Below are positions 12,079-21,723 of a DNA stretch of 64,000 nucleotides, one piece after another. The stretch spans positions 496,001 to 560,000 of the forward strand of contig JAALGZ010000001.1 in the NCBI GenBank assembly GCA_015227615.1. Direction: 5' to 3'. The notes beneath the pieces were generated by a model, which made no database searches, was not told the origin of the DNA, and was given only the letters and a program-made list of their open reading frames with translations. This DNA comes from Labyrinthula sp. Ha (Eukaryota > Sar > Bigyra > Labyrinthulida > Labyrinthulaceae). The translations under genes and the position numbers were made by a program. How positions within the stretch are numbered: the first letter of the stretch is position 1; each line of letters begins with the position of its first letter.

Positions 12079-12483
12079 AAATTCTTTATATATATGAACC
12101 ATAACAGGGGCTAGGGTTAGCTTTTGGTAAAAAACTAACCATAGACCCACACAGATCTGCAAAACCAGATCCATAACTTTTGCTTGGGGTTTAGGTAGAG
12201 ATTTTTTATTTAATTACTTTTAGATTTCAAGAAGAAAGGTATATTGTGGGTGGGCATAGGGATCAGGATGTTCTTATTTTATAGGGCCGTTGGATGAAAA
12301 GTTTCAAAACTGATCTATTGAACAGCCTTCAAGATATATACAGAAGCTATCCCACGATGCATAAAATAATTCCGTGGTTGATCATGAGGTACATGGTTTT
12401 CAATTCAATATATTCTATTTGGCTTTACGAAGACGTGTTTGAAGGGTTTCTACTTAATTACAATGAAGATGTTGATCGAGGTT

Positions 12484-12574
12484 GTTGTGAAGTGAGTACT
12501 GTATAGAAAAACTTCGCATGAGAAAACGGAGTTGCTAGAAGAAAAGGTTGTAGGTGAGTACTACATAGGAAAAC
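12484..12574 (+). repeat. Pair of about 28-bp direct repeats downstream of the transposase remnant
   Basis: Copies at 12484-12512 and 12547-12574 share GTTGT, GTGAGTACT, ATAG and AAAAC in register. They lie directly after the transposase stop codon. Confidence 0.55.
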
Positions 12575-12578
12575 CTAC

Positions 12579-14649
12579 TTAAGTGTTAAAGTTCAAGCGA
12601 CTTTTACTTGCAACTACACTGCCTTTTCTTCGCATCTTTCTCTTTCTCGGTGATAAGATTGTTGATCCAGAATGTTGAGAGAGTGACATATCCACCTCGG
12701 AAAAGTCACCATCTGCATTTTGTTTCAATGCATCTGTCATTTTTATGACAGTTGCATATGCTTTTCGCCACCCCTCATATGTACTATGTTGAGCTTCTTC
12801 ACATAGGTCCCTGCATGCTGTCTTGAGCATGGAAAATCTTACACCTGGTTTCTTTGGAACTTTCAAATCTTTAAAGCCAGGAACTTTCACATTGAAATTT
12901 AAGACCCCCTCTTCAGGAGTTGTTGATCGTCCAAGTTTTTTTAATGCAACTTCATGAAGAGGATGTTCTTGAAAACGCCATCTAGGCAAAAGGTTTACCT
13001 TGTCAATATATTTTCTTTTTAATCTGACGCAGATCCTAGCATAGTGACGATAAGGTAGTTTCAAATTAGTCCATGTTGAGCAACTGCATTCAGGATGAAC
13101 CCAGCCATTGATATCTCTCACTTTAACATTATATAATCTAGAAACATCATTCTCTGTTTCTGAAACAATATAGGCCCAGTCTCCATTATCAGAAACAACG
13201 TAGCATCCAGTGACTTTCTTAATTTCACTGGTCAACATCTTCTCAACCTCCTCTGAAATATCTTCTCCTTTGGAAATTAGTTTTTTCAACTTTTTCAATG
13301 TAGAATTTGTGTAATCAACAACTTGTATTTCATGAAAACTAATTAGTTGATCAATTGTCCAACTTTTTTGTTTATATGAAAGTTGACCACTACCCTTAAA
13401 TTTAGCATGAAATCCTTCAACACGTTGAGTAGAAACATGACCAAATGTTACTTTTCTTTTTACATAGGTCCAACATATATTTTCTTTCTTTACTTTAATA
13501 TTTTTTAGGAACTGTTGTTGTTCGGGTTCAGGAAAATCCAAGATTAGCTACTGAAGATGGGCATCCAGTTTTTCATTTGTATGAATGTCCTTCCACACAG
13601 CTTGGTTGACACGCTCAAGGAAATCACTTACAAAGGGACCTCTTAATCCTTTCGCCCCAGATGAAAAAGATGCAGCAAAATGTTTAACTCATCTCACATG
13701 TTCAGCTCCAAAAAGTCTTGCTGCTTTTGCTAAGGCCAAGGAACCATCGCTCACCATAACTTCTGTGTGTTCAAGACCAAGATCCTTCAATCCTCTGATG
13801 ACTTGCTCATGGTTTTCGGTTTACATTAATGTACAACCGAAATTAACAGTTTTCATGAAGCAATCAACTCCCACGGGGAACATTGCTACAAAAATGTAGC
13901 GTGACAAACCGTGGGTGGTGTCAATTTGCATTGACTCCGAATAAATATTTTTTAGTTTTACTTGTAGTTGTTCTTGAAATGTTAAACCTTTTAGGCTAGG
14001 TCATCCTTCTGTGTCATTTGAGTAGTAAAGTTCAAAGTTTCCACCATTACTTAAGCATCTATTACCTGTTTTAATTAAAGTTTGAATATTAGTATCTTCT
14101 GAATCTCTTCCTTCTTCTCTAGTCTTCTTTAATTGACGCTTTAGTAACTCTTTGTCAAAGTAAATCCCTGGAAATTCCCGATGAAGTGCCACTTCCACTG
14201 AAGTTAAGGGAGTTTCAGCAACTCCAAGGTACTTTAACATTCTTACTTTAGGTGGTTTTAAGTCTGAGAGAAACTTTCTTTCATTTTTCTTTACTTCTAC
14301 TTCATGTCCTGTGTGTTCTAAGCATTTTACTTGGAAAATGTATTTTCCAAATTTGAGATCAAACTTAAAGTTTAACTCAAAAGTACAATTTTTAGAAGAC
14401 ACACATTTTAATTTACATCTACGCAAAAATTTTTACTAAATCCAAAGATTCTTTTAGTTTCATCTTCAGAAAAGCTGTGGGAGGACTTTTTTTTACTCTA
14501 AATCGGTTAGCACTTACGTTCTTGACAACTTCCAACATCTCTTCTAGTGTAGAACCTCTGTAACTGATCCAACTCTCATTTGTTTCGCTTTGGTTTCGTT
14601 CTTGGAGGTCCACTTCCTCTTTGGTAGGAGCAGAAAGTTGTGTTTCCAT
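12579..14649 (-). pseudogene. Decayed Mutator-like (MULE) transposase with SWIM zinc finger
   Basis: Read on the minus strand from 14649, the order is a basic/Cys-His DNA-binding-like N-terminus (14649-14001), then a MULE transposase core (about 13990-13560) with QIDTTHGLSRY and MVSDGSLALAKAARLFG (two expected catalytic Asp). The C-terminal third (13541-12579) is open and contains a SWIM-type finger. Damage: one frameshift near 14419-14430 at an A/T run, and four in-frame stops between 14016 and 13545 (TGA, TAA, TGA, TAG). The SWIM motif reads CSC...LPYRH, with Tyr where the third Cys is expected. Apart from the first break the frame is kept throughout, so inactivation looks fairly recent. 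MULE transposases cut and paste DNA elements; this copy cannot encode a full enzyme. Confidence 0.85.
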
Positions 14650-14816
14650 ACTTGTAATTTTTTGGTTGTTGTTTTCACAAATTTTGGAAACAGAGAATTG
14701 GGAATTGAAGTTCTGCTATTAAGCTTCCATTAACTTTTATGGAATTCCATTAAAAATCACTACCGGTACTCTATTTCCTATTCGCCTTGAAACCCCCTAC
14801 AATCCCTAACGGAAGG

Positions 14817-14839
14817 GTGGCGTAAATTACGCCAGCGTA
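14817..14839. repeat. Right short inverted repeat of the MULE-like element
   Basis: Exact reverse complement of 11757-11779, with core GGCGTAAATTACGCC. It lies 46 bp from the 3' end of the tRNA-Ala gene. Confidence 0.65.
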
Positions 14840-14885
14840 AAAAACCCGGTTCCTCTGAAACTGCAACAACATAAATATACTAAAT

Positions 14886-14956
14886 GGAGAGTGTGGGAAT
14901 TGAACCCACGACCTCATGCGTGCAAGGCATGCGCTCTACCCCTGAGCTAACCCCCC
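14886..14956 (-). tRNA. tRNA-Ala (anticodon UGC)
   Basis: A complete 71-nt cloverleaf on the minus strand. The acceptor arm GGGGGGT pairs with ACTCTCC (two G-U). The D arm is GCTC/GAGC. The anticodon arm is CATGC/GCATG around loop CTTGCAC, so the anticodon is TGC. The T arm is GTGGG/CCCAC around TTCAATT. B-box-like GGTTCAATTCC is present and no intron is seen. CCA is not encoded, as expected for a eukaryotic nuclear tRNA gene. Confidence 0.95.
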
Positions 14957-15041
14957 TCCACATGTTGAAAAGTCTCAATCAATAATAAATATATTGATAC
15001 TTGAAGTAAGCCATTTCAACACAGCAAAGGAAGGGTACATA

Positions 15042-15049
15042 GAAGCTTC
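15042..15049. promoter_or_regulatory. Possible minimal heat-shock element
   Basis: GAAGCTTC fits two inverted nGAAn units and lies 20 bp upstream of the heat-shock-factor start codon. Autoregulation would be plausible, but only two units are seen, so this could be chance. Confidence 0.25.
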
Positions 15050-15068
15050 TTTTTAAACTTCAACTTGA

Positions 15069-15806
15069 ATGGAGATGAATTCATGTCTAAACAGAACAGC
15101 AGGTTTCGAAACACTTGAAGATCTCTCTAGAACACTCCCTCCATTCCTTTCTAAACTCTGTCAAATAACATTCAGCTGCAGTGAAGAAGTGGGAGGATGG
15201 TCCTGTGATGGAAAGTCCTTTGAAGTAAGAGATGCAGCCGCGTTTGAACAAGATGTTTTACCTCGGTTTTTTAAAGGTTGCATGAAAACTTTTATTAGAC
15301 AACTTCACTTTTATGGATTTAGAAAAACTGAAACAGAAGTTGTTAAGGTCGGTCCAAAAGAAGGTCTAGAAGTCTGGAGTTTTTCACACCCGTTTTTTCA
15401 AAGGAACAGCCCAAGAAATGTGTTGAAGATTCGTAGAAAAACAAACCATAATCCTGCTAGCTCGTATACTAATACTATGGAAGTTGCTTTGCTTCGTCAA
15501 GAGTTGAATGATGTTAGAAGTCAAGTTGACAAAATAAAGTCAAATTTTAGAAGCGAGTTGGATGAGGTGAAAAGAGAACTTCAATCTGTTCGATCTGAAA
15601 ATGCTATGCTTGCTGGGTTAAAAAGAAAGAGCATTGATTTTTGGAATGATCCGAGAGTGTTTGGTAATAATAGAACTGAATCTGTTCCTAGCTCTGAACC
15701 AGGTAGTTATGTCAGCGAGGATGTGTCAAGAGGGAAAACAAGCAATAAAAGGCTCCAAAGGGATACCTTGGATCTACTTGTTTTCAATGAATTTCAAACG
15801 AAGTAA
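15069..15806 (+). CDS. Heat-shock transcription factor (HSF)
   Basis: A 245-residue single-exon gene. The winged-helix HSF DNA-binding domain spans about residues 22-125. It has PPFLSKLCQI, then WSCDGKSFEV (48-53 region), the recognition-helix segment FKGCMKTFIRQLHFYGFRK (68-86), and WSFSHPFFQRNSPRNVLKIRRK. A heptad-like coiled coil at about 137-185 should mediate trimerisation. The C-terminus is short and has no obvious activation domain. HSFs bind nGAAn repeats and drive stress genes. The gene starts 112 bp from the tRNA-Ala gene, which is transcribed away from it. This compact layout (domain plus coiled coil) is common in algal HSF families. Confidence in the family is very high. Confidence 0.95.
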   Translation: MEMNSCLNRTAGFETLEDLSRTLPPFLSKLCQITFSCSEEVGGWSCDGKSFEVRDAAAFEQDVLPRFFKGCMKTFIRQLHFYGFRKTETEVVKVGPKEGLEVWSFSHPFFQRNSPRNVLKIRRKTNHNPASSYTNTMEVALLRQELNDVRSQVDKIKSNFRSELDEVKRELQSVRSENAMLAGLKRKSIDFWNDPRVFGNNRTESVPSSEPGSYVSEDVSRGKTSNKRLQRDTLDLLVFNEFQTK

Positions 15807-16129
15807 TTCGAGAAAAAAAATTTGGATAGTCCATTTTGGTTTTTGTTTTGTGCCACTAATTTTGTGTATTTTTTTGACAAAGTTTTGAACTTTTTCTTTG
15901 AGGCATGAAACATTTTTGTAGAGAATTTTGATTCAAATCCTATAAGGATATTTTTTGTAGCACAGTTTTTGATATGTAGTTTTTTGTGCTTATGTAATCC
16001 TTGTAAAGATTTGGTTTATGGAATTTTATGTATTTCCAGTTTTGAGTTTGTATATATTCTATATAGATGAAATCGATTTTGAGAAAAAATATGGGGTTTT
16101 GGCCGTTTAACCAATTTGAAGTTACTAAT
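15807..16129. other. Short convergent intergenic region
   Basis: 322 bp between the ends of the HSF gene (+) and the class-V PLP enzyme gene (-). It is T-rich on the plus strand and presumably holds both 3' ends. No gene is seen. Confidence 0.5.
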
Positions 16130-17365
16130 TTAACAGTTAAAAAATTTTTGAATTAAACCCTCTAATTTATCCAAATCCTCATTTGTTGTGTAAAGATAAG
16201 GAGCAAACCTGCAGAACCCAGATCTACATGATAGCTTTATGTTATTCTCGGCAAGGAACTTATACAACTTAGCACCCAGTTCACTGTCAAACTTTCCCCT
16301 AGCACCCAAGATATTGCTGGAAGTGAAAGATGGTAACTCAACTTGCTCAAACTTTACAAGGATTGCCCTAATTCTCGCTGTTTTCTCATTCATAGCGTCT
16401 TGGACCTTCTTTACACCATATTCTTGAAGTTCTTCAAGAGAAGACTTTAAATGGGCTGTTTCAACAAGATTAAATGTCCAACCAGTATCAAGTCTTCCTG
16501 CAGTATCAACAAGTTCATTAGAATAGACCAAGTGTTCTTTCATTTCATCGAACCCGAAGTTAATGGACGCAATATTCTTGAAGCATTCAGTGAAGTAGTC
16601 TCTAGTAAAGAAGTGGTGATCGAGAGGTTGTACTCTTGTTTTCCATAAGTCACTTATATACATCAAACAACCCGGGCGAGGACCATTCAACCATTTATAA
16701 GTAGAGCAGACTAGAAAATCGGGTTTGACGACATTTACATCAAAGGGCTCAACACCAAGAGTTTGAGTGCCATCAACAATAAGAATTAGCTTGCTGTGTA
16801 GATTGAGAAGGGAAATTTTTTCTGCAATAATTTCTAGATTAACATAGCTTCCATTCGTCCAATGCACAGTTGGTAGAACCAAAATCAAGTTCTTTGCAGA
16901 CTTTTCATTTTCTAGAAAACTCAGGATTCCAGGGGTAAAATCAATAGATTGATCAGAGGAAATCTTTCTCAAAGTACACATCTTTTCCTCGCAAAGTGTT
17001 TGAAGTGCAAAAATCATGCTTGGGAATTGATCCACTAGAATTCCAACAACAGTCTCATTAGTAAAATATCCTAGTCTCTTCAGATTTTCCACGATGCATG
17101 ACATTGCAAACGAGGTAGCTGAACACCTTGCTATGTTGTTTGAGTTGCAGTTTATCATTTTCGAAAATAACTCCTTAATCTCCTCATTTGCTTCTATGCT
17201 TTCAATTTCTCGCTGGGTCCATGGCTCTTGCTGCTTCTTCAAAGCAGCTTCAATGCGTTCTGTAGTTTTAGAGTTTATCGGGGAGAGAGTTGCGTGGTTC
17301 AGATATATTAGATTTTCAGGGAAGGAATATCCATCTTTGATTGTTTTAGCATCAATTTTCTCCAT
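16130..17365 (-). CDS. Class-V aminotransferase-fold PLP enzyme (cysteine-desulfurase/kynureninase-like)
   Basis: A 411-residue single-exon gene. N-terminal YLNHATLSPI (21-30) corresponds to the substrate-loop motif of class-V aminotransferases. The PLP pocket shows ARCSATSFAM (79-88), LPTVHWTNGS (164-173), VDGTQTLG (197-204, with the PLP-ring Asp198) and STYKWLNGPR (221-230, with Schiff-base Lys224). The C-terminal domain has CRSGFCRFAPYLYTT, where an Arg should bind substrate carboxylate. No signal peptide or organelle-targeting sequence is obvious. The closest behaviour is the isopenicillin-N-epimerase-like or selenocysteine-lyase-like group, but the reaction cannot be fixed from sequence. 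Length is normal for the family. Confidence 0.88.
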   Translation of the reverse strand: MEKIDAKTIKDGYSFPENLIYLNHATLSPINSKTTERIEAALKKQQEPWTQREIESIEANEEIKELFSKMINCNSNNIARCSATSFAMSCIVENLKRLGYFTNETVVGILVDQFPSMIFALQTLCEEKMCTLRKISSDQSIDFTPGILSFLENEKSAKNLILVLPTVHWTNGSYVNLEIIAEKISLLNLHSKLILIVDGTQTLGVEPFDVNVVKPDFLVCSTYKWLNGPRPGCLMYISDLWKTRVQPLDHHFFTRDYFTECFKNIASINFGFDEMKEHLVYSNELVDTAGRLDTGWTFNLVETAHLKSSLEELQEYGVKKVQDAMNEKTARIRAILVKFEQVELPSFTSSNILGARGKFDSELGAKLYKFLAENNIKLSCRSGFCRFAPYLYTTNEDLDKLEGLIQKFFNC

Positions 17366-20125
17366 TTTAGGTTTAGTTTCGCTCTAGTTCAATACACGCT
17401 CTCCAGTAACTAAAAGATATTTCCAGTAAACTTACAAGAAGATTCTTTTCTTGTCAACTTGGTCAACTCACCACGTCATTAAATTTCTTATTCCTCTGTT
17501 CCGAAAGGATACAGATATTTCAAGTATCTCAAATGGTATTGATCATCACTCGGGCTAGTCCATCTTGGCCATGGCCTCAATAAAGATTCAAACCAAACTC
17601 TTTTCTCAAAACCAAGGCACTTAATCTTTTCGGGTAGATATTTAGTGTATGAAGGTTTTCTGTTGTTGGAATTATTATCAGCTGTTGTCTGGCCAATGAA
17701 GTTCTTGGAGAAATATGTATAGATGAGAACTTGTGAAGGACAGTTGTAGAGATATTTGTGAGGATTAATAACTCTTTCTGTTTATCTATGTTATTAGTTA
17801 TGAAAGATTGTGTTTACTTATTATTCATCTCAATATTTTATTCTATATTTATAACTTCTGTTTCGTGTAGATATTCCTGATATGTTACTTCTCATATTCT
17901 ACAGTCTACTTATCTGATCCAAGTGTTCCAACTATGTATTTATTCAGTACATAATTCCACCAGCGTTAAAAGGAATTTCTTAAAGATATACACGATGAGA
18001 CAGTTTTACTTGTTCTAATTTGATGCTATCTAAGATCAAAAGTTTGCCTTGGATTTTATGAACGGTAAAAACATGTTTAGATTGAGCTATCTGTAGAATA
18101 CTGAATTGTTATCACTTGTTTTAACGTAGAAAGACCACAACTTCAGTTTCAAATTTCTACTCCAGCTATTATCAAACGCAGGACCTAAGTACTATTGCTT
18201 TTCTACCTATAAGAAACTCTAAGTCCATTGCTTTTGGTGAATGGTTCACCTATAAGCTGCTGGGTACATTATTGCTATTGTGCTTAACTACACAAATTAC
18301 AGTTGAGTGAGCCAACTATCTACATAATTTTACTGGGATTGTTGATATTATCTGCAAAACCATTAAGAACAGAACTAAACCTTTCCGAGACTTTATTGGT
18401 TGCACAGCAAGAAAAAGTAGAGTGAACGCCAAGGTAATCCTAGTTGTACCCACCCCATACTTTGATGCATTATGATATGTAAGACGGGGTCTTAGTTTTC
18501 ACGGAAATCGCGATTAAATTTGACAGCATTTGATAGACAAGTTGAGTGATTTTTTGGGGGGCTATCCGTTGATAATTTGGGCATATTAAAAAAACTTATT
18601 TAAAACTATGGAATCAAAGTTGCCCGTAGCTGCTAGTGCCATTCCTTCCAACTGGGCATGTGGATATGAACTGAAATATGTTTACAAATGTAATTTTTAA
18701 GAAGTCAAGTTGTATGCAGTATGACCCAAGTTCTGGCTTTAAGCTACTGTTCTCAGACAAGATGGTCCATGTGGTACAGAAGCAGGAGCCAACAGGTTCA
18801 TTTTTTTAGCTTTTCCAATGTGCAAAAAGCCATATGAAACTATATGAGACCTTTGTCAAAAAATAATGTAGGTAAAAAATTTAAAGTTAAGCAATATAAA
18901 AAAAACAGTGTTCAATGAGCAATATCAACCACTCAGTAGGAAACATTAACAATTTTGAAATAAATCATAACGGGGGAAGCTGCTCATGGAAATAGACCTT
19001 GTTTCAATTTAAGTAGAGGCAGAGGGGTTGAAAATGGAAATCTTCTCTTAATGGCTCGCTTCATGAATAGCTAAGAATGAGATTATGAACATTTCAAACC
19101 TCATATCTTTCTTCTTTAAGACTTTCCTGAAACAACAAGACTAATCATCTATTGGAGTTGTCGCACTGCTCGTAATAACCATCAAGAGAGGATACATGAG
19201 ATAGATCTAAAAAATTTGTACATGAGATTTTACTTTTCCACAACTACCATAAGAAAGCAAGCGTAATGGTCAACTGTGAACGGGTATATAATGGCAAGAA
19301 CTTAACAGAAGCATGTATTATAAGTAGTATTAAGTAATGTGTGCAGTACGAAGTGCTTTGTTATTATCAAAACTTTATGAATCAAGATTTTCTTCTTCCC
19401 TGTGTGAGATATGATTCATATTTCAATTTACCTGCCTAACTCTATATAGGTGAGCAAGATGTGACTTATCTTTACAATGTAGAAATTTCCTTTACCAGCA
19501 CAGTATTCAAATTTTTAATTAATGTGTACATTTATAGCAAAAAACCAGAAGGTTTGGAACATGGTATATAGTTGTTTCTGCTAGTTTCTTAATTTAACAA
19601 TTGAGTTTAGACTCAGTGTAGCAGTGAGTTTTACAATCGTTTACAACTATGTATTTATTTATAGGCAAGGATTTGATTAATACAAGGCAAATAAGCAGTA
19701 ACCTATATCAAATAACACAATTGTGAAAGAAGATAAGAAATATGGTCTGCCTTCTATGGCTTGAAGGTGAGTTCTGTTGCCTTGAATACTTCATTGTACA
19801 AATTTTTTTTTGTTCATGCACTGAATTCTCCTTCGAATGCCCCAACATTCTTCGAAGTCAGTTTAATGAAAGAACTGGTATTCTTGCTACTCGTATACAT
19901 AGATCTGTGAAGTGGTTCCAGCTTGAGCTAAGTGCAAATCTAAGTAGCTTTAGTCCTTAAAAGTTCTATCTCTATTTTGAGTTGTTGACAATAAGAATAA
20001 GAACTAGAAAGAACAAAGCTGTAGATATCAACTCACTGACACATTAATCACCTAATGGTATCCAAAGCGCCGTTTCGAAACAATTTAAAGAAATCGCTAA
20101 GCCTAAAAAGTTCCAATGTCAGTAG
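17366..20125. other. AT-rich intergenic region, no gene seen
   Basis: About 2.8 kb. Short open frames only. It contains one stretch that resembles a copia-type LTR (17664-17903), listed in the findings. The 72-codon frame at 19742-19960 has no recognisable domain. Confidence 0.5.
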
Positions 20126-21478
20126 CTACGCATAGCTGCCACTTTTATGTAGAAAAAAGGCACCAAGCAAACATAGAAAAAACATTGCGATTTGACTTAG
20201 AAAGAACCTGGCCTTTCTTCGCTTCTCACCTGTTTTATTCTCTTCAACAAGTTGCAAGCACACTTTTTCCAGTTTGTCTCCAAACTCGTTGAATGAAAAA
20301 AGCTTTTTCACCCTCTCTCTTCCCTTTGATTCCATAGATTCCCTAAGCTGCTTATCAGTTCTAATTAGTTCTACTTTCTCTCTTAACTCCTTGGCATTGT
20401 CAACCAAGAACCCAGTTTCCCCATCTAACACCGTTTCTCTCGGACCTCCTGAGTTGTGTGCAATTACAGGCTTTCCTTTTGCCATAGCTTCTATAGGTAC
20501 TATTCCAAAATGTTCATTTTCTGGAGTATAGACAAGACACAAAGCCGATTCGAGCAAGAAGTTCTTTTCATCAATCGAAACATTAAGAAAAAAATGAACG
20601 TTTGTCAAATTCTCACTAGATACAATGCTCTTGAGCTCTGATAAGCATTTTTCATTATCTTGCAACCTTTTATCATATCCCCCAGCAAAAACCAAATGGA
20701 CATTTTTAAACTGCTTGAGATCTTGTTTCAACGCGTCCAATGCAAGTCTTAGGTTTTTCTTTAACTCGAACCTGTTCAACGAGAGTATTAAAAAGTTTTT
20801 TCTATCTACGGCTAGTTCTTTAAATTCTTTGCTTAAACCTTGAAAATTCCTCAAATCAACATTTACTTTTGGATCCGTCACAGATGGGTAAAGTACCGAA
20901 ACAATCTCCTTGACATCTTTACCATGTTTAAAGGAATTAGCGCTCTTAAAAGTTTCAAAAAATATGTTTTTTGTAAACTCTGAGTTAACAAGTAAATAAT
21001 CAGCAGAGAGAGTTGTCTGCTCTTCAAAGAAATCAAAGAAGAATCTATATATCTTTTTTAGTATAGAACTTCTTTCAGTGCAGAGCAGCTGATCAGGAAA
21101 ATGGCAGTAAAACAGAACAGGTTTGTGTGTAATATTCAAAACAGGAATCATATGTGAAACTTGGTCACAAATTATAATATCGAAGGCTCGTTTTTGAAAG
21201 AGCACTACATATAAGGAAATGTAGATCATTTTGATTGCGGCTAGAAAAAGGTGGAGAACACCAAAGAGATTCTTAGGGAACCATGACGTAAATACTTTTA
21301 CACTTTCAGGCCCAAAATCTCCACCTTCTTTAAGTTCTTCGAAGCATCTTTTAGGATCAAAGTATGACGTGTAGAAAACAACCTCATGACCTCTTTTCTT
21401 TAAAGCAACCCCTATGTCCAGAATTAGCCTTTCACCACCTCCAAGACCTAAATCTGGATGAAGAATAAGCACTTTCAT
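20126..21478 (-). CDS. ALG2: ALG2, alpha-1,3/1,6-mannosyltransferase of N-glycan synthesis
   Basis: A 450-residue single-exon GT4-family glycosyltransferase. The N-terminus KVLILHPDLGLGGGERLILD (2-21) is the classical ALG2 opening, followed by YCHFPDQLL (about 144-152). The GT4 C-terminal half has SLNRFELKKNL, FAGGYDKRLQDNEK, and the donor-binding EX7E region ENEHFGIVPIEAMAKGKPVI. A hydrophobic C-terminal segment (about 427-445) would anchor it to the ER membrane. ALG2 adds the second and third mannose to the dolichol-linked oligosaccharide on the cytosolic face of the ER. It is transcribed divergently from the phosphate-ester transporter gene, sharing a 245-bp upstream region. Confidence 0.93.
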   Translation of the reverse strand: MKVLILHPDLGLGGGERLILDIGVALKKRGHEVVFYTSYFDPKRCFEELKEGGDFGPESVKVFTSWFPKNLFGVLHLFLAAIKMIYISLYVVLFQKRAFDIIICDQVSHMIPVLNITHKPVLFYCHFPDQLLCTERSSILKKIYRFFFDFFEEQTTLSADYLLVNSEFTKNIFFETFKSANSFKHGKDVKEIVSVLYPSVTDPKVNVDLRNFQGLSKEFKELAVDRKNFLILSLNRFELKKNLRLALDALKQDLKQFKNVHLVFAGGYDKRLQDNEKCLSELKSIVSSENLTNVHFFLNVSIDEKNFLLESALCLVYTPENEHFGIVPIEAMAKGKPVIAHNSGGPRETVLDGETGFLVDNAKELREKVELIRTDKQLRESMESKGRERVKKLFSFNEFGDKLEKVCLQLVEENKTGEKRRKARFFLSQIAMFFLCLLGAFFLHKSGSYA

Positions 21479-21723
21479 TGCACAATATAAAAATCTCTAT
21501 ATGAAAACGTTGAATAGAGGCAGAAATCCAGATCTCTTCGATCTTAGTATATTCTTGTTTTTTTTCTTATTTGGTTGTCAATTCTACCGCTAAGCTTTGC
21601 ACAATTTAATTGGCTTATCATTTGTTTCTAGCCAATGACATACTCAATAATTATTGCAATCTCATTGGCTGCTTCAAGCAATCAAATACTGCAGAAATAT
21701 CAAAACACGAAATCAAGGACACA
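21479..21723. promoter_or_regulatory. Shared divergent promoter region of ALG2 and the SLC37-like transporter
   Basis: 245 bp separate the two divergent start codons, so both promoters must lie here. No defined element is recognisable by eye. Confidence 0.4.

Larger units (their letters stand above)
11780..12578. other. Non-coding 3' flank inside the MULE-like element
   Basis: About 800 bp between the left inverted repeat and the end of the transposase remnant. It holds two pairs of direct repeats, listed separately. A 70-codon frame at 12294-12506 has no recognisable domain. Confidence 0.5.

Noticed and set aside
13585-13899. 104-codon plus-strand frame inside the MULE remnant
   Set aside because: It is the shadow of the transposase core on the other strand, which carries the conserved residues.
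12579-14649. Stop codons in the transposase read as an alternative genetic code
   Set aside because: TGA, TAA and TAG all interrupt it and all three also end clearly intact genes in the window, so these are real disabling stops.
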